Part shown: piece after piece, positions 1 through 10,402 of the stretch
How the letters are laid out: the number at the start of each line of letters is the position of its first letter
How positions within the stretch are numbered: position 1 is the stretch's first letter
Source: Moraxella sp.
GTDB lineage: Bacteria; Pseudomonadota; Gammaproteobacteria; Pseudomonadales; Moraxellaceae
Direction of reading: 5' to 3'
Assembly (NCBI GenBank): GCA_030530785.1
Contig: JAUMUJ010000015.1
Location: 1-49,371 of the forward strand
DNA: 49,371 nucleotides
The notes under the pieces: model-generated
What the model was told of the DNA's origin: nothing
Database searches by the model: none
The model's input: the letters and a program-made list of their open reading frames with translations, nothing else
Program-made: the position numbers and the translations under genes

Positions 1-2606
1 AACTGACCCACATTCACCGCATCATTGTTATCAGTACCAGCTTTAACGTTGGTGATTTTATCGCCGCCTACGTCAAGACCGTTGGCGGTTGATGTTAGTG
101 TGGTGTTATTGGTGGCATCACCCACAACAATCGTAGGAGCGGTTACTTTGGTGAACTCCACTTCGTCTTTGGTGGCAATGCTGAAGGTGTTATTGCTATG
201 GGTAATTTTAATATTTTTACCCGCATCTACTGTTAAGGTTTCGCCATTTAGGATTTTATCGTCCGTAACACTACTCACTGCTTCGCCACCGCCAATTTGT
301 GTAGCGTTTAGTGCTAAGCCTGCCGCTTTTAATTGAGCCACGTTCACCGCATCGGTATCTTCCGTACCGGCTGCTACCGAAGTAATTTGACGGGTAATAT
401 TGTTTGCAATATTACCGACAGAAACCGCCGCACTGGTTGCCGTCCAAGTTGCATTATTTTTATCGGTTGCAGCCGATAACGGATCGCTACCTACTTTTTC
501 GGCAGCTACATTGGCAACAGAGCTAGAACCTAATGCCACACCATTGGCGACACTTGAGGTGGCTTTGTTACCAAGAGCTACGGCATTTTCGGCGGTGGCA
601 GAAGTTTTATCCACTTGCTTAACTGAGCTACCAATGGCAATCGCTCCTGTGCCTGTTGCTTCTGCACGAGAACCGATGGCCACTGATGTTACTTTATCCG
701 CAACAGTATTTGCACCAATGGCAGTAGAAAGAGCAGCGGTCGCTTTGGCATTTAAGCCTTGTGCAATAGACGCATATCCGCCTGCAGTGGCTTGACGACC
801 CAACGCCATCGCAGCAGCTGACTCGCTGGCTGTTCTGACATTACCAATCAAGCCGTTGGCAGTGGTGGCATTTGCACCGTTGGCAGAGTGTGCTGAATAA
901 ATCTCATCAGAAACATCGGTGTCTGTGCTGGCGTTTTCTAGCACCACCGCCTCAGAGCCAACCGCCAAAGCGTGCCAACCTGTTGCGTTTGATTTATAGC
1001 CTACTGCGGTGGCATAGTATTCTTTGGCTTTTGCTCCATAACCAATAGCAGTGGTACGTACGCCTTCGGTAACCGCCTCAGCACCAACAGCCGTTGCTTC
1101 CCATGATTGGTAAGTACCACCATCTAATGTCCGATTTAGATTTTGGTTTTTGGCATTATGGCCAATGGCAACATTATTGGCTAAGTTGCTGTTTTGGCTG
1201 TTGTATCCTGTGCCTGTGTCCGCCCCCTCACCGATGGCAACGGACGAGTTGTTTTGAGCTTTGGCTCCTGTACCAACAGCGATGGAATTGGTGCCTGAAC
1301 TGGTTGCCCCATGACCCTGAGCAATGGCACTAGAACCGCTTGCCACTGCTTCTGTGCCAATCGCCATAGCATTAGTGGCACTTGCATGAGTATTAACACC
1401 CAAAGCAATAGATGATGCACCTGTGGGCTTAAAGACATGTATGTCGTTTTTACTGGCATCTTTTACAGTAGCTTTATTTGCATTAGCACCGATGGCGATG
1501 GCAGATGCTGCCCCTGCGTGAGCGTTAGCCCCCGCAGCAAATGCCCCTACATTACTAGCTACCGTACCCACACCTAGTGCTACTGCATTTACCCCCGTGC
1601 TACGTGCTGAGCTACCGATGGCGGTAGCATTGACTTTATTGGCAACGGTACTAGCACCAACAGCCGTTGTAAGACTGGCATCACTGTGTGTTGTTGCTCC
1701 TGCTATGCCTGTTTGATGTTTAGTAACATCAGTTGCATCCTTAGCATCCGTAACGTATTTTAGGTTTTGTAATGCTGTATTAGAAGTTGTTGAGTTGGCA
1801 TTGGTACCAATGGCAATATTTTGGTAAGCATGTTTACCATAGGCATTACCCCCCTCAGTACCAGAACCAATACCAAGACCTGCGTTTGTTCCCAATGCTA
1901 TCATATTAGATACTTTGGTATTCTCTCCTGACTTTTGTCCAACAAAAATATTGTTGCCTACTGATTGCACATTGGCTGAGCCTTTACCTGCATCTGTACC
2001 AATGGCAATATCACGCAGACTGTTGGCTGTTGCCCCAAAACCCAATGCAATGGCATTGTCATTAGCAACTTTTGCATTATTACCAATAGCAATGGATGCC
2101 ACAGGAGAGTTCACACCTACCGTTTGAGCAGGATTAGCGACTGTCTGTGTCCATGTCTCAACCTTAGCACCGTTACCAATAACTACACTACTCTCACCAT
2201 TATTGGTTGCTCCAAGACCAAGTACAACCGCCTTAGCAGTCTTAGTAACGGTCGCTCCATTTGCCACACTTTCTTCTGTTTGGGTTGATGTGGTAGTATC
2301 ATCCCCACAAATCACTGTCTGACTGGCTGTATCAAAATAACACGCATTAGCCTGTAGAGAATTCACAATGTTAAGTTTACTACTCGCCTCTGTCCCTGCC
2401 CCTGTTGCCCCAAACGCCATCTGCCCTGTGGCAACGATAACCCCTGACATGATGGCGGTATAAACAAAACGCACCACCGTATAAATGCCTGATGCAATGC
2501 CAGTTTTGACAACACCGCCTGATTTGCCTTGTGCTTTGGCGTATTCGCAGACCGCCTGATAAGTTTGTGTGGACTTATTATAGATGACACGATATGTTTT
2601 GTTCAT
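1..2606 (-). CDS. Trimeric autotransporter adhesin (YadA/Hag-like), 3' end outside window
   Basis: The minus-strand frame is open from an ATG at 2606 to the left edge, about 868 codons, so the gene is incomplete at its C-terminus. The protein starts MNKTYRVIYNKSTQTYQAV, a typical extended signal peptide region (ESPR), followed by a hydrophobic signal core around residues 35-60. From about residue 110 there are many YadA-head type repeats of the form AIGxxAxAxxxxAVAxG (for example SIALG, AMAIG, SVAIG, TAIGYG). Two neck-type motifs follow (DAVNVAQL, then DAVNVGQ at the very edge). The stalk and membrane anchor are not seen. Family knowledge: such proteins export themselves and bind host matrix or cells. 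A GGAG ribosome site lies 8 bases before the ATG. I checked the frame at several points and saw no break. It could be named UspA- or Hag/MID-like, but without the C-terminus I cannot choose. Confidence 0.9.
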   Translation of the reverse strand, partial: MNKTYRVIYNKSTQTYQAVCEYAKAQGKSGGVVKTGIASGIYTVVRFVYTAIMSGVIVATGQMAFGATGAGTEASSKLNIVNSLQANACYFDTASQTVICGDDTTTSTQTEESVANGATVTKTAKAVVLGLGATNNGESSVVIGNGAKVETWTQTVANPAQTVGVNSPVASIAIGNNAKVANDNAIALGFGATANSLRDIAIGTDAGKGSANVQSVGNNIFVGQKSGENTKVSNMIALGTNAGLGIGSGTEGGNAYGKHAYQNIAIGTNANSTTSNTALQNLKYVTDAKDATDVTKHQTGIAGATTHSDASLTTAVGASTVANKVNATAIGSSARSTGVNAVALGVGTVASNVGAFAAGANAHAGAASAIAIGANANKATVKDASKNDIHVFKPTGASSIALGVNTHASATNAMAIGTEAVASGSSAIAQGHGATSSGTNSIAVGTGAKAQNNSSVAIGEGADTGTGYNSQNSNLANNVAIGHNAKNQNLNRTLDGGTYQSWEATAVGAEAVTEGVRTTAIGYGAKAKEYYATAVGYKSNATGWHALAVGSEAVVLENASTDTDVSDEIYSAHSANGANATTANGLIGNVRTASESAAAMALGRQATAGGYASIAQGLNAKATAALSTAIGANTVADKVTSVAIGSRAEATGTGAIAIGSSVKQVDKTSATAENAVALGNKATSSVANGVALGSSSVANVAAEKVGSDPLSAATDKNNATWTATSAAVSVGNIANNITRQITSVAAGTEDTDAVNVAQLKAAGLALNATQIGGGEAVSSVTDDKILNGETLTVDAGKNIKITHSNNTFSIATKDEVEFTKVTAPTIVVGDATNNTTLTSTANGLDVGGDKITNVKAGTDNNDAVNVGQ

Positions 2607-2628
2607 AAAACAGCTCCAAAAAGAGTGA

Positions 2629-2657
2629 ATAATAATCAGATGAATAACGATTGTCAG
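2629..2657 (-). promoter_or_regulatory. Promoter of the autotransporter gene
   Basis: On the minus strand CTGACA (2657-2652) and TATTAT (2634-2629) are separated by exactly 17 bases, ending 22 bases before the ATG. No homopolymer tract of the kind that varies uspA1/hag expression in M. catarrhalis is present between this promoter and the start. Confidence 0.5.
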
Positions 2658-2981
2658 AACGATTGTTTTTCATCGGAATTTCTTGCTGTTTTATCAGGAG
2701 CAAAATCCGTGCCAAAAATTTAAATTGACCCAGCTCCCCACCCGACACTTTTTTGTAAACGCATGGGGATACTGCACACTTGTGTGCTGATTGATAAAAA
2801 TGAACGGTAATAATTTTCCGATAAAAATACCTAATGGTAGAAATTTTCCAGATGAGCGGTGGTAAGATGGGTAATGATTGGTTTTTGTTTTTAGAAAAAT
2901 AAAATCAATGATAAAAATTTATCAATGCCAAAATTTAGTGATTTTTGGACAAAAGCGATTGGTCGTTTATTGCACAGTTAC
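2658..2981. other. Intergenic stretch without a gene
   Basis: Between the adhesin promoter and the terminator of the next gene there is AT-rich sequence with no ORF of convincing codon pattern and no repeat that I can support. Confidence 0.5.
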
Positions 2982-3005
2982 AAAAAAAGGCAACCTAATG
3001 TTGCC
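2982..3005 (-). terminator. Rho-independent terminator of the ABC exporter gene
   Basis: Read on the minus strand, GGCAAC and GTTGCC form a 6-bp stem with a 5-base loop followed by seven T residues, directly after the stop of the ABC exporter gene. Confidence 0.7.
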
Positions 3006-3014
3006 CATGATTGG

Positions 3015-4799
3015 TTAATTTTTTGACAATTGCCACTGTTTGTCAGGCAGAATGTGCAAAATATGGTCATGATACTGCAACAACGTGGAGCGATGACCCA
3101 CACTGATGAGCGTGGTGGCGGGCAACTGTGATAACAGTAAGCGGTACAGTGCATCTTCTAAGCCCTCGTCCATGCTGGCGGTGGCTTCGTCCAAAAACAC
3201 CACGCTTGGGCGGTGGAGCAGTATGCGTGCCATCGCTAGGCGTTGCTGTTCACCCAGTGATAAGATGTGTGTCCAGTCGTGTTCTTGGTAAAGTTTATCG
3301 GTCAGGTGTCCTAGCTGTACTTTTTGTAATAACGCCATCATCTCATCATCTGCCACTGGATTTGGCACAACATCAGGATAATACAAAGCGTCAATCAGTC
3401 GCCCCTGTGGTAGGTAGGGTTTTTGGGATAAAAACAAAGCATCAGACGGGCGAGCAATCCCCCCATCAGCGTGCGACCACAGACCCGCCACCGCACGAAG
3501 TAGCGTGGTTTTGCCCAGTCCTGACTTGCCCTTGATGAGCAGGCGTGAGCCTTGTGGCAAGGTGAGATTTAGCTTGTCTATCAGCACGGTATCGGCGGGG
3601 GTTTTTATGGTCAAATCTGTAAATATCACGTCCGTGTCATGATGGTCGATGGTGATGGGGTTGGCAAGGCGGGTGCTACTGACCGCTTTATCAAAGCTGG
3701 TCAGACGGTTGAGCGTGGCCTTGTAGCCGGCAAAGTCATCATAGACATTACGAAAATAGGACAAGTTGCCATGCAAGCGGTTAAATACCTGCATGGTCTG
3801 CATTAGGTCGCCAAGTTTGATTTGTCCTGAAAAATACCGCCCCACCTGAATGATGAGCGGAAACACCACCGACACTTGCGACACCACAAGGTTAAATCCT
3901 GAGAACTTTAAGGTACGATAAACTATCGCCCACATATTATCAATGACCGAGCGAAATTCTTGATACAGACGGTTTTTTTCTACTTTTTCGCCCGCATAAA
4001 AGGCGATGGATTCGGCGTATTCTTTGACACGAATGAGCGAATAACGGTAGTTGGCGTTGAATTTTTCGTTATCAAAATTGAGCCTGATGAGCGGGCGACC
4101 TAACCACATGGCGATGACAGTGGCAATCAGCACGTAGATGAACACCAAAAATACCATCATCTTAGGTATCTGCACCCCCATCACATTCATCGCCCCCGCC
4201 AGCCCCCATAATAAGATGGTAAAAGAGACGATGGACGTAACTGCCGAGATGACCCCTGTGGCAAATTTTAAAGACTGCTTGACATAGGTTTGTACGTCCT
4301 GCTGGATACGCTGGTCGGGGTTATCCAGCTCGCCAAACACCTGCTGAGTCTTATAGTAGGCCTGATGAGCAAGCCATTTGTCCACCAAGTGCTTATTTAG
4401 CCATTCTATCCAGTTAATACTAAATCGCTGTTCGGCATAATACGTCAGTAAGGAGTTTGCCACCGCACACGTGGCAATGGCACAAAACACCACCATCTGC
4501 GTCCAAAACACTTCTTGGTTTAAATCTTGGAGTGATGAATACATGGTATTATACCATTCGCTATGCACAAGACTGATACGCACTTCTAGGAGCGTCAAAG
4601 TTACGATAAACACAAAAAAAGCAATGGGCTTCATGCTACGCTTGGGGGTCAGGTAACCGCTCGCCATGGACCAAAACTGCCGACCCCAGTGGGTAAACCG
4701 AATGATGAGCCACATGGCAAGCACGAACACCACCGCCGTAATACTTAGGCTCTTTGCTATCCAAAGTGCCGACTCTATGAGCTGTTTTGACCAGTCCAC
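3015..4799 (-). CDS. yddA: YddA/FusD-type ABC transporter, fused permease and ATPase
   Basis: 594 residues. The N-terminal part holds several hydrophobic segments (about 10-32, 58-75, 105-125, 185-210, 218-240) of the SbmA/BacA-like ABC transmembrane domain. The C-terminal part is an ATPase with Walker A GKSGLGKTT near residue 424, the signature LSLGEQQRL near 515 and Walker B VVFLDEA near 535. Domain order and length fit E. coli YddA. It is divergent from a TonB-dependent receptor that is followed by an M16 protease, the same three families as yddA-yddB-pqqL in E. coli and fusD-fusA-fusC in Pectobacterium. A role in that import system is inferred from context; transport direction and substrate cannot be read from sequence. 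The divergent spacer carries a Fur-like box, so iron control is likely for both directions. Confidence 0.85.
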   Translation of the reverse strand: MDWSKQLIESALWIAKSLSITAVVFVLAMWLIIRFTHWGRQFWSMASGYLTPKRSMKPIAFFVFIVTLTLLEVRISLVHSEWYNTMYSSLQDLNQEVFWTQMVVFCAIATCAVANSLLTYYAEQRFSINWIEWLNKHLVDKWLAHQAYYKTQQVFGELDNPDQRIQQDVQTYVKQSLKFATGVISAVTSIVSFTILLWGLAGAMNVMGVQIPKMMVFLVFIYVLIATVIAMWLGRPLIRLNFDNEKFNANYRYSLIRVKEYAESIAFYAGEKVEKNRLYQEFRSVIDNMWAIVYRTLKFSGFNLVVSQVSVVFPLIIQVGRYFSGQIKLGDLMQTMQVFNRLHGNLSYFRNVYDDFAGYKATLNRLTSFDKAVSSTRLANPITIDHHDTDVIFTDLTIKTPADTVLIDKLNLTLPQGSRLLIKGKSGLGKTTLLRAVAGLWSHADGGIARPSDALFLSQKPYLPQGRLIDALYYPDVVPNPVADDEMMALLQKVQLGHLTDKLYQEHDWTHILSLGEQQRLAMARILLHRPSVVFLDEATASMDEGLEDALYRLLLSQLPATTLISVGHRSTLLQYHDHILHILPDKQWQLSKN

Positions 4800-4902
4800 A
4801 TCTTCCCCATTTTGTTAAAAAAGACGTTATTGTAACACACCTGACAAGGTTTTTTGGTGCAAAAATAAGATGTCATGATACAACAAACACTCAAAAAATC
4901 AA

Positions 4903-4917
4903 TGATAATAATTATTA
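4903..4917. promoter_or_regulatory. Fur box
   Basis: TGATAATAATTATTA matches the 7-1-7 Fur consensus (TGATAATnATTATCA) at 14 of 15 positions. It lies 9 bases upstream of the -35 of the receptor gene and between two divergent genes, so iron repression of the receptor, and possibly of the exporter, is inferred. Confidence 0.7.
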
Positions 4918-4926
4918 TTTTATTTA

Positions 4927-4955
4927 TTGACAAACAAAAATGTTTTCGCTATATT
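4927..4955 (+). promoter_or_regulatory. Promoter of the TonB-dependent receptor
   Basis: TTGACA (4927-4932) is followed after 17 bases by TATATT (4950-4955). The ribosome site AGGAAAG (5009-5015) and the ATG at 5020 lie downstream. Confidence 0.65.
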
Positions 4956-5019
4956 ATATAACCGTATCTTTTTGTAAATAATCACAGTTACTAAGTAACA
5001 ATACAGACAGGAAAGTGTG

Positions 5020-7550
5020 ATGAAAAAACCCTAGTTGCCCTTGCAGTAGGTCATGCTCTAACCACCCAAATCTATGCCAACGAGACGGCAGACACGTATC
5101 ATGTAACACTAAACACTCTAGAAGCCACTGTAACCAACCCATTTAGTCAGCAAGTCGGCACACAAAAACTCACCACCGATGACATTAAAAATCGTCCCAC
5201 AGGCAACGGTAACATTACCGAGCTACTCAAACACAACCCCACCGTACGCTACTCTAATAATGCCGACACATCCACCAGTGCAGGTGAAATTAAACCTAAT
5301 GAGATTTCCATTCATGGTGAAAAATTTTATCATAATAACTTTGTGCTAAACGGCATGTCAAATAATGACAACATCCACCCCTATGGCGACAGTGCCAACA
5401 ACGCACAAGGACAAAACCCGTATGAATTGCCATCAGGCGGAACACAGACTTTTTGGGTAGATACCCATCTTTTGAAAAATGTGGAAGTCTTTGACAGCAA
5501 CATCTCTGCCAAATATGGTCAATTTACAGGCGGTGTTATTAATGCCGAACTCATAGACCCCGACACAAAAAGCCCAAGCGGACGGGTATTTTATCGCACA
5601 TCAAGAGATGACTGGGCAAAATACCATCTCTCCGAAAGCGACCAATCAGACTTTGAGAACGCCTACAATAATCTACAACCTAAATTCACCAAACATCAAT
5701 ACGGTGTCAGTGTCAATCAGCCCATCAATGCCAAATCTGCCGTATTGTTTTCGTACAATGCCACCACGTCCGACATTCCTTTTAATCACACACAATTAAG
5801 GCACGCCAGCGAAGACACTTGGCTTGTCAATCAAGGTGGTGTCCAAGAGCGTAAAAATGAGACATTTTTACTTCGTGGGATTTATCATGCAGACAATGGC
5901 GATACCATAAAAGCAACCGCCATGTATTCACCCCATGAAAGCCTACGTTTTAAAAACAACGTCAAAAACGGTATGTTTACCATCACAGGAGGAGGTTATA
6001 ATGCCAACATAGAATGGGATAAGGATTTGTCTTGGGCAAAAGCCAGCAGTTATCTGGGCTATAAAAATGTCATCAATGAGATAGACCACCAAGAAAACGA
6101 CTATCACATCTATCGGCGTAACGCCAACAGCTCGGTAGTTACGTGGCGTGACAACAGTGCCACCGCCAAATTTGGAGGCTATGGCACATACAGTAACGAA
6201 AAAGACATCATCACCGCCAAGCAGGATTTTAAAGTTCCCACTTATAAAATCGGTAATACGGACAATAACCTAATTTTTGGCTGGCAAATTGACCACGCTA
6301 CCGCCAAATACAGCCGTGATACCCAAAGCAATCTGTACACTTATACCAATAATACCAGCGTGGTTTGTCATGGCGACAGCACCTGTGTTGATGGTGAGCA
6401 GTATGCGTCCAGAAAAACCGTTTATGACATCAGAAATGCCAAAGTGAGCGACCATACTTATGCCATGTACCTAGAAAACACGTCCAAATTTAACAACTTA
6501 GACCTAAGTGTCGGTTTACGCACCGACCATAATAGCCTACTAAAAAACACCAATCTCGCCCCACGCTTATCTGCCACTTGGGACGTGTTTGGCGATGAAC
6601 GTACTCGGGTATTTGGTGGGGCAAACCGCTATTACGGTAATTCCATACTGGCTTACGCCTTACGTCAAGGCATTGGCAATAACGAAATCTATACCCGCTC
6701 TGTGAGTGGTGGTGTGCTTGGCGACTGGACATTATCAAGCACGGGCGTGGGTGGCAGTCGTCATTACAGTTTATCTGATTTAAAAACCCCATACAGCGAT
6801 GAGCTAAATGTAGGGATTGCCCAAAAATGGCTTGGGGCGTTGTGGACAGCCAAATGGGTACGCCGTGATGGCAAAGACCAATTTACGGGCAAACGTGCCG
6901 ACCAAGCAGTAAGCGGGGTGCGTGATTGGTGGCTTGTCAATGATGGCACAAGCAAAAACCAAAACGTCTCATTGTCCGTACAACCGATTGCTCCGATGGG
7001 CTTTGAATACGCTGATGTGAATTGGCAGTTAAATTGGTCTTGGCAAAAATCCAAGAGCAACAACACCCATTATGACACGCTGACCACAGATTTGGTGGAT
7101 ACTGCCGACATGGTGTATTATGATGGCAAAATCATGGATTATTCAGAATTGCCCCTATCAGATTTTAATACCCCTTGGAAAGCAGGACTGTCTATCAACA
7201 CCTTTTTTCCAAAACACCACATCACTTGGGTACAAGATTTAAATTACACCGCAGGTCATCGCTACCTAACCAGCAAATCAAGTGATGAGTTCACCTGTGC
7301 AGGTGATGCTCGCTGTGACGATTGGGACGGTATTGTGGTAAGACCTTACAGTGAAGATAAGCAAAGTGGCTACTTTACGATGGATTGGCGTTTTAATTAT
7401 GAAAAACCACTCAACAACGGTCATTCGCTCGGTGTAAACGTTGATGTAAATAATGTGCTAAATAAAGTCATTGTTTCATCACAGACCAGCAGTAACAACA
7501 CCTACAAACTCGGTCGTAACTTTTGGCTTGGGGTCAACTACAACTGGTAA
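5020..7550 (+). CDS. TonB-dependent receptor (YddB/FusA-like), frameshifted in the signal peptide
   Basis: Outer-membrane receptor for energised uptake. The expected start is the ATG at 5020 with a good ribosome site. In the sequence as given, six A residues (5023-5028) lead to a TAG after four codons. With seven A residues the frame reads MKKTLVALAVGHALTTQIYA, a clear signal peptide, and continues unbroken to 7550, about 843 residues. The plug follows (TTDDIKNRPTGNGNITELLK, then the GGVINAEL area), then a long beta-barrel ending in a terminal aromatic (YNW). The first in-frame ATG is at 5343, inside the plug, and would lack export and part of the plug. So the gene is off, phase variable, or the base is a sequencing error. 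Gene neighbours (YddA exporter, M16 protease) and the plug style suggest the YddB/FusA group that imports protein or peptide-bound iron such as ferredoxin; the substrate is inferred only. Confidence 0.8.
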
Positions 7551-7578
7551 TTTACAAAAAGTCATTATCAATCCCAAT

Positions 7579-7612
7579 AAAAAGCACCTAGCTGACGGGG
7601 TGCTTTTCTTTT
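7579..7612 (+). terminator. Terminator or attenuator between receptor and protease
   Basis: AAAAGCACC (7580-7588) pairs with GGTGCTTTT (7598-7606), followed by a T-rich run. It sits between the receptor stop and the protease start with only 33 bases left before the protease ATG, so the protease may depend on read-through. Confidence 0.6.
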
Positions 7613-7638
7613 TATTTAAAAGTTAAAAGAACGCATTT

Positions 7639-10368
7639 ATGAAAAAACTCATCACCCTTGCCCTGCTTGTCATTACCCATACCACCCTTGCTGAGATTAG
7701 CTCGCCTGTCATCGGCAGGCTGGATAATGGTTTGGATTATGTCATTTTGCCACTTCATAACGAAAAAGGACGGCTAGAAATCCGCCTAAGGGTGGATGCA
7801 GGGGGCATAGATGAGAGCGACACGCAGGCAGGCGTGGCTCACATAGTGGAGCATTTGGTCTTTCGGGCAAGCGATAAGCACCCTAACGGCGTGATGAACC
7901 ATTTACACGACATGGGCTTTGTGCGAGCAAAAAACTACAATGCCATTACCACCACTGACAACACCACTTATATGATGACCCCACCGCCAAACATGGGGCT
8001 GGACGACAGTCTGCCCACCCTATCACAGATGATGTTTTTTGCCCACATCACGCCAGACGATTTGGACAAAGAACGCCACATCATTACCGAAGAATGGCGA
8101 GGCGGTCAAGGCGTATCGGCACGCATGGACGCACAAAGAAAGGCGGTCATCAGAGCAGGCAGTCGCTCGGTGCGTAGTCCCGTCATCGGCACGCTAGATA
8201 GTATTACGACCATGCCCGCCCATGAATTGCAAACCTTTTATCAAACGTGGTACGCCCCCAATAACATGAATTTGCTAATTATTGGCGATGTGAACGTGGA
8301 CGACACCAAAGCCAAAATCCAAGAGTATTTTGGGCAAATCCCCGCCAAAGCCCTACCCGACCGTACAGGCGGTTATTATGAACCGACCCTATCCGATCGC
8401 TTAATCATTACCGAACTGCACGATGACAAAAGCGGAGTGAGCCAAGTGGCGTATATCTTGCGACTTGACGAACAAGCAAGTCGTGGCGACAGCGATACCG
8501 CTTATAAAAACCGCCTGATAGACCGTTTTGCCTTGACCTTCATCACCAAACGCCTACAAAACGAAATGAGCAATCTGCCCAATGGCATAAAAAGCGTGGT
8601 CGCTCGCAAATCCGACATCGGTAAAAATACGGTCGCCATTGGGCTGTTTAGTAGCGTAGATAAAGACAAACACAAGGACGGTTTGCAAGAAATTTTTTAT
8701 CAAATCAAACGTCTACAAGCGTACTCCATTACCCAAGATGAGCTGGACGACTACAAAAAGGATTTTCAAATTCAGCTAGATAAAGCCCATGCCCACAGCG
8801 AAGACCGTGATTTTGCAGGTTGGGTGCAAGCAATGGCTGGTACAGTACTGATGGGTAAACCCTATCTGCCCCAAAAGGAGCTTGCTAAAATCAGCCAACC
8901 GATTGTAAATAATCTCACCACCACCGACATACAAGCACGGGTCAATGCATGGCTATCCGCCCCCGACCGTATCGTCCAATACCAAGCCCCACACACCGCA
9001 CGGGTCGCCCCCATGAGCGTATCGGACATAGAACAGATGAGACATCAGGCAAACACTGCCACGCTCACCCCACCCACCCCAAAGGCACGCACGACTCCCA
9101 TTACCCTACCTCACGTCATTACCACCGCCCACATTACTCACACGGCACAGCATGGCGACACACGCATTTATACACTCTCCACAGGTGATAGAGTGCTGTG
9201 GCTTACCCACCCCAGTGCCAAAGACAAGACTTACATTCGGGCGGTGAGTACCGCAGGCACACAAGCAAACGGACTAAATGCATGGCAATCACAAATCGCC
9301 ACAGGGCTAATTTTTCAAAATGCACCGTATAATTTTGACAAAACCGCTTGGGAAAATTTTAAAAAAACGCACAAACTTAGCCTATCTGCCAAACAAAACT
9401 CCCACGAGCTTATCATTGAGATGAGTGGCGATAACGACAAATTAAACGAGCTTATCAACCTATACCACGCCCAAATGTACCACACCGCCATTAAAGGCAG
9501 GCTTGATGATGCCAAAACCGCCCTGATGAGCAAGCTTGCCCCGACAGGCGTTCAGCAAGCCGAGCGACACAGATTAGATGAGCTTGGCAAATTAAGACAT
9601 CTACCAAACCACCTACCCAGCCTTGATGACTTACACAAGCTAGACGAACACACGCTTAATGGCACATGGGAGCGAATGACACGCACACCCATAACTTTTT
9701 ATATTGTCAGTAACGCTAAGCCTGCCGACATGGGGCAATTTATCGCCCTATTTGCCAATCCCAATCCGCCCTTAACGGCATTTCGCCATACCGCCACACC
9801 CCTTGCCACATCGGACACGGTCAAATTCGCTCACCACAGCGAGCCACGAGCGGACGTACAGCTTTGGACAGCCGCGCCCCACGCATGGCAAGGCGTGGAC
9901 GCCATGACGGTCAGCCTACTTAAAAACATCGCCAGCGACAAACTCAAACTGACCTTACGTGATGAAAAATTAGGCATCTATCGGCTAAGTTTTGACACCA
10001 CGCTAAACCCCGACACCCACCGCATTGAAAGTCATCTCAAATTTACCACCAATCCCGACAAGGCGGACGAGATGATATCCCACGCCAAACAGGTACTGGC
10101 AAACCTGCCCAACCTTATCACGGCAGACGACATCAATAAAGCCAAAAGCACCTTCGCTAACCAAGAAAAATCCCGTCAAAGCGACCCTTATACATGGCTA
10201 AATCGCTTGGCATTAAGCGACAAACAAGGGGGCGATTTGGCATATCTTAATCAAGCCAAACGCCTAGATACGCACATCACACTCGCCAATTTGCAACGCA
10301 TGGCGGACAAACTCTACAACCCCGACAGCGTGCAAATATGGGTAGATATGCCAAAAGAAAAAGAGTAA
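7639..10368 (+). CDS. pqqL: PqqL/FusC-type M16 zinc protease, periplasmic
   Basis: 909 residues, the length of PqqL/FusC proteases with four M16 half-domains. A signal peptide is visible (MKKLITLALLVITHTTLA). The inverted zinc motif HIVEH lies at residues 68-72 and the third ligand is a glutamate in TEEWRG near 151, so the enzyme should be active. Family knowledge: FusC cleaves imported plant ferredoxin in the periplasm to free iron, and PqqL is the E. coli counterpart next to YddB. Here the gene follows the TonB-dependent receptor at 88 bases, which supports a joint role in importing and breaking down an iron-bearing protein. Substrate is unknown. The name pqqL is by family only; no PQQ biosynthesis genes are near. 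Confidence 0.85.
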   Translation: MKKLITLALLVITHTTLAEISSPVIGRLDNGLDYVILPLHNEKGRLEIRLRVDAGGIDESDTQAGVAHIVEHLVFRASDKHPNGVMNHLHDMGFVRAKNYNAITTTDNTTYMMTPPPNMGLDDSLPTLSQMMFFAHITPDDLDKERHIITEEWRGGQGVSARMDAQRKAVIRAGSRSVRSPVIGTLDSITTMPAHELQTFYQTWYAPNNMNLLIIGDVNVDDTKAKIQEYFGQIPAKALPDRTGGYYEPTLSDRLIITELHDDKSGVSQVAYILRLDEQASRGDSDTAYKNRLIDRFALTFITKRLQNEMSNLPNGIKSVVARKSDIGKNTVAIGLFSSVDKDKHKDGLQEIFYQIKRLQAYSITQDELDDYKKDFQIQLDKAHAHSEDRDFAGWVQAMAGTVLMGKPYLPQKELAKISQPIVNNLTTTDIQARVNAWLSAPDRIVQYQAPHTARVAPMSVSDIEQMRHQANTATLTPPTPKARTTPITLPHVITTAHITHTAQHGDTRIYTLSTGDRVLWLTHPSAKDKTYIRAVSTAGTQANGLNAWQSQIATGLIFQNAPYNFDKTAWENFKKTHKLSLSAKQNSHELIIEMSGDNDKLNELINLYHAQMYHTAIKGRLDDAKTALMSKLAPTGVQQAERHRLDELGKLRHLPNHLPSLDDLHKLDEHTLNGTWERMTRTPITFYIVSNAKPADMGQFIALFANPNPPLTAFRHTATPLATSDTVKFAHHSEPRADVQLWTAAPHAWQGVDAMTVSLLKNIASDKLKLTLRDEKLGIYRLSFDTTLNPDTHRIESHLKFTTNPDKADEMISHAKQVLANLPNLITADDINKAKSTFANQEKSRQSDPYTWLNRLALSDKQGGDLAYLNQAKRLDTHITLANLQRMADKLYNPDSVQIWVDMPKEKE

Positions 10369-10376
10369 CCCCAAAT

Positions 10377-10402
10377 AAAAAGTGCGTATTTACGCACTTT
10401 TT
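10377..10402. terminator. Bidirectional terminator
   Basis: AAAAAGTGCGTA and TACGCACTTTTT form a perfect 12-bp stem with a 2-base loop between two convergent genes. It overlaps the stop codon of the minus-strand gene. Confidence 0.75.

Noticed and set aside
25-2127. Several plus-strand ORFs opposite the adhesin
   Set aside because: They are repetitive low-complexity shadows of the minus-strand head repeats, which have ESPR, signal and motif support.
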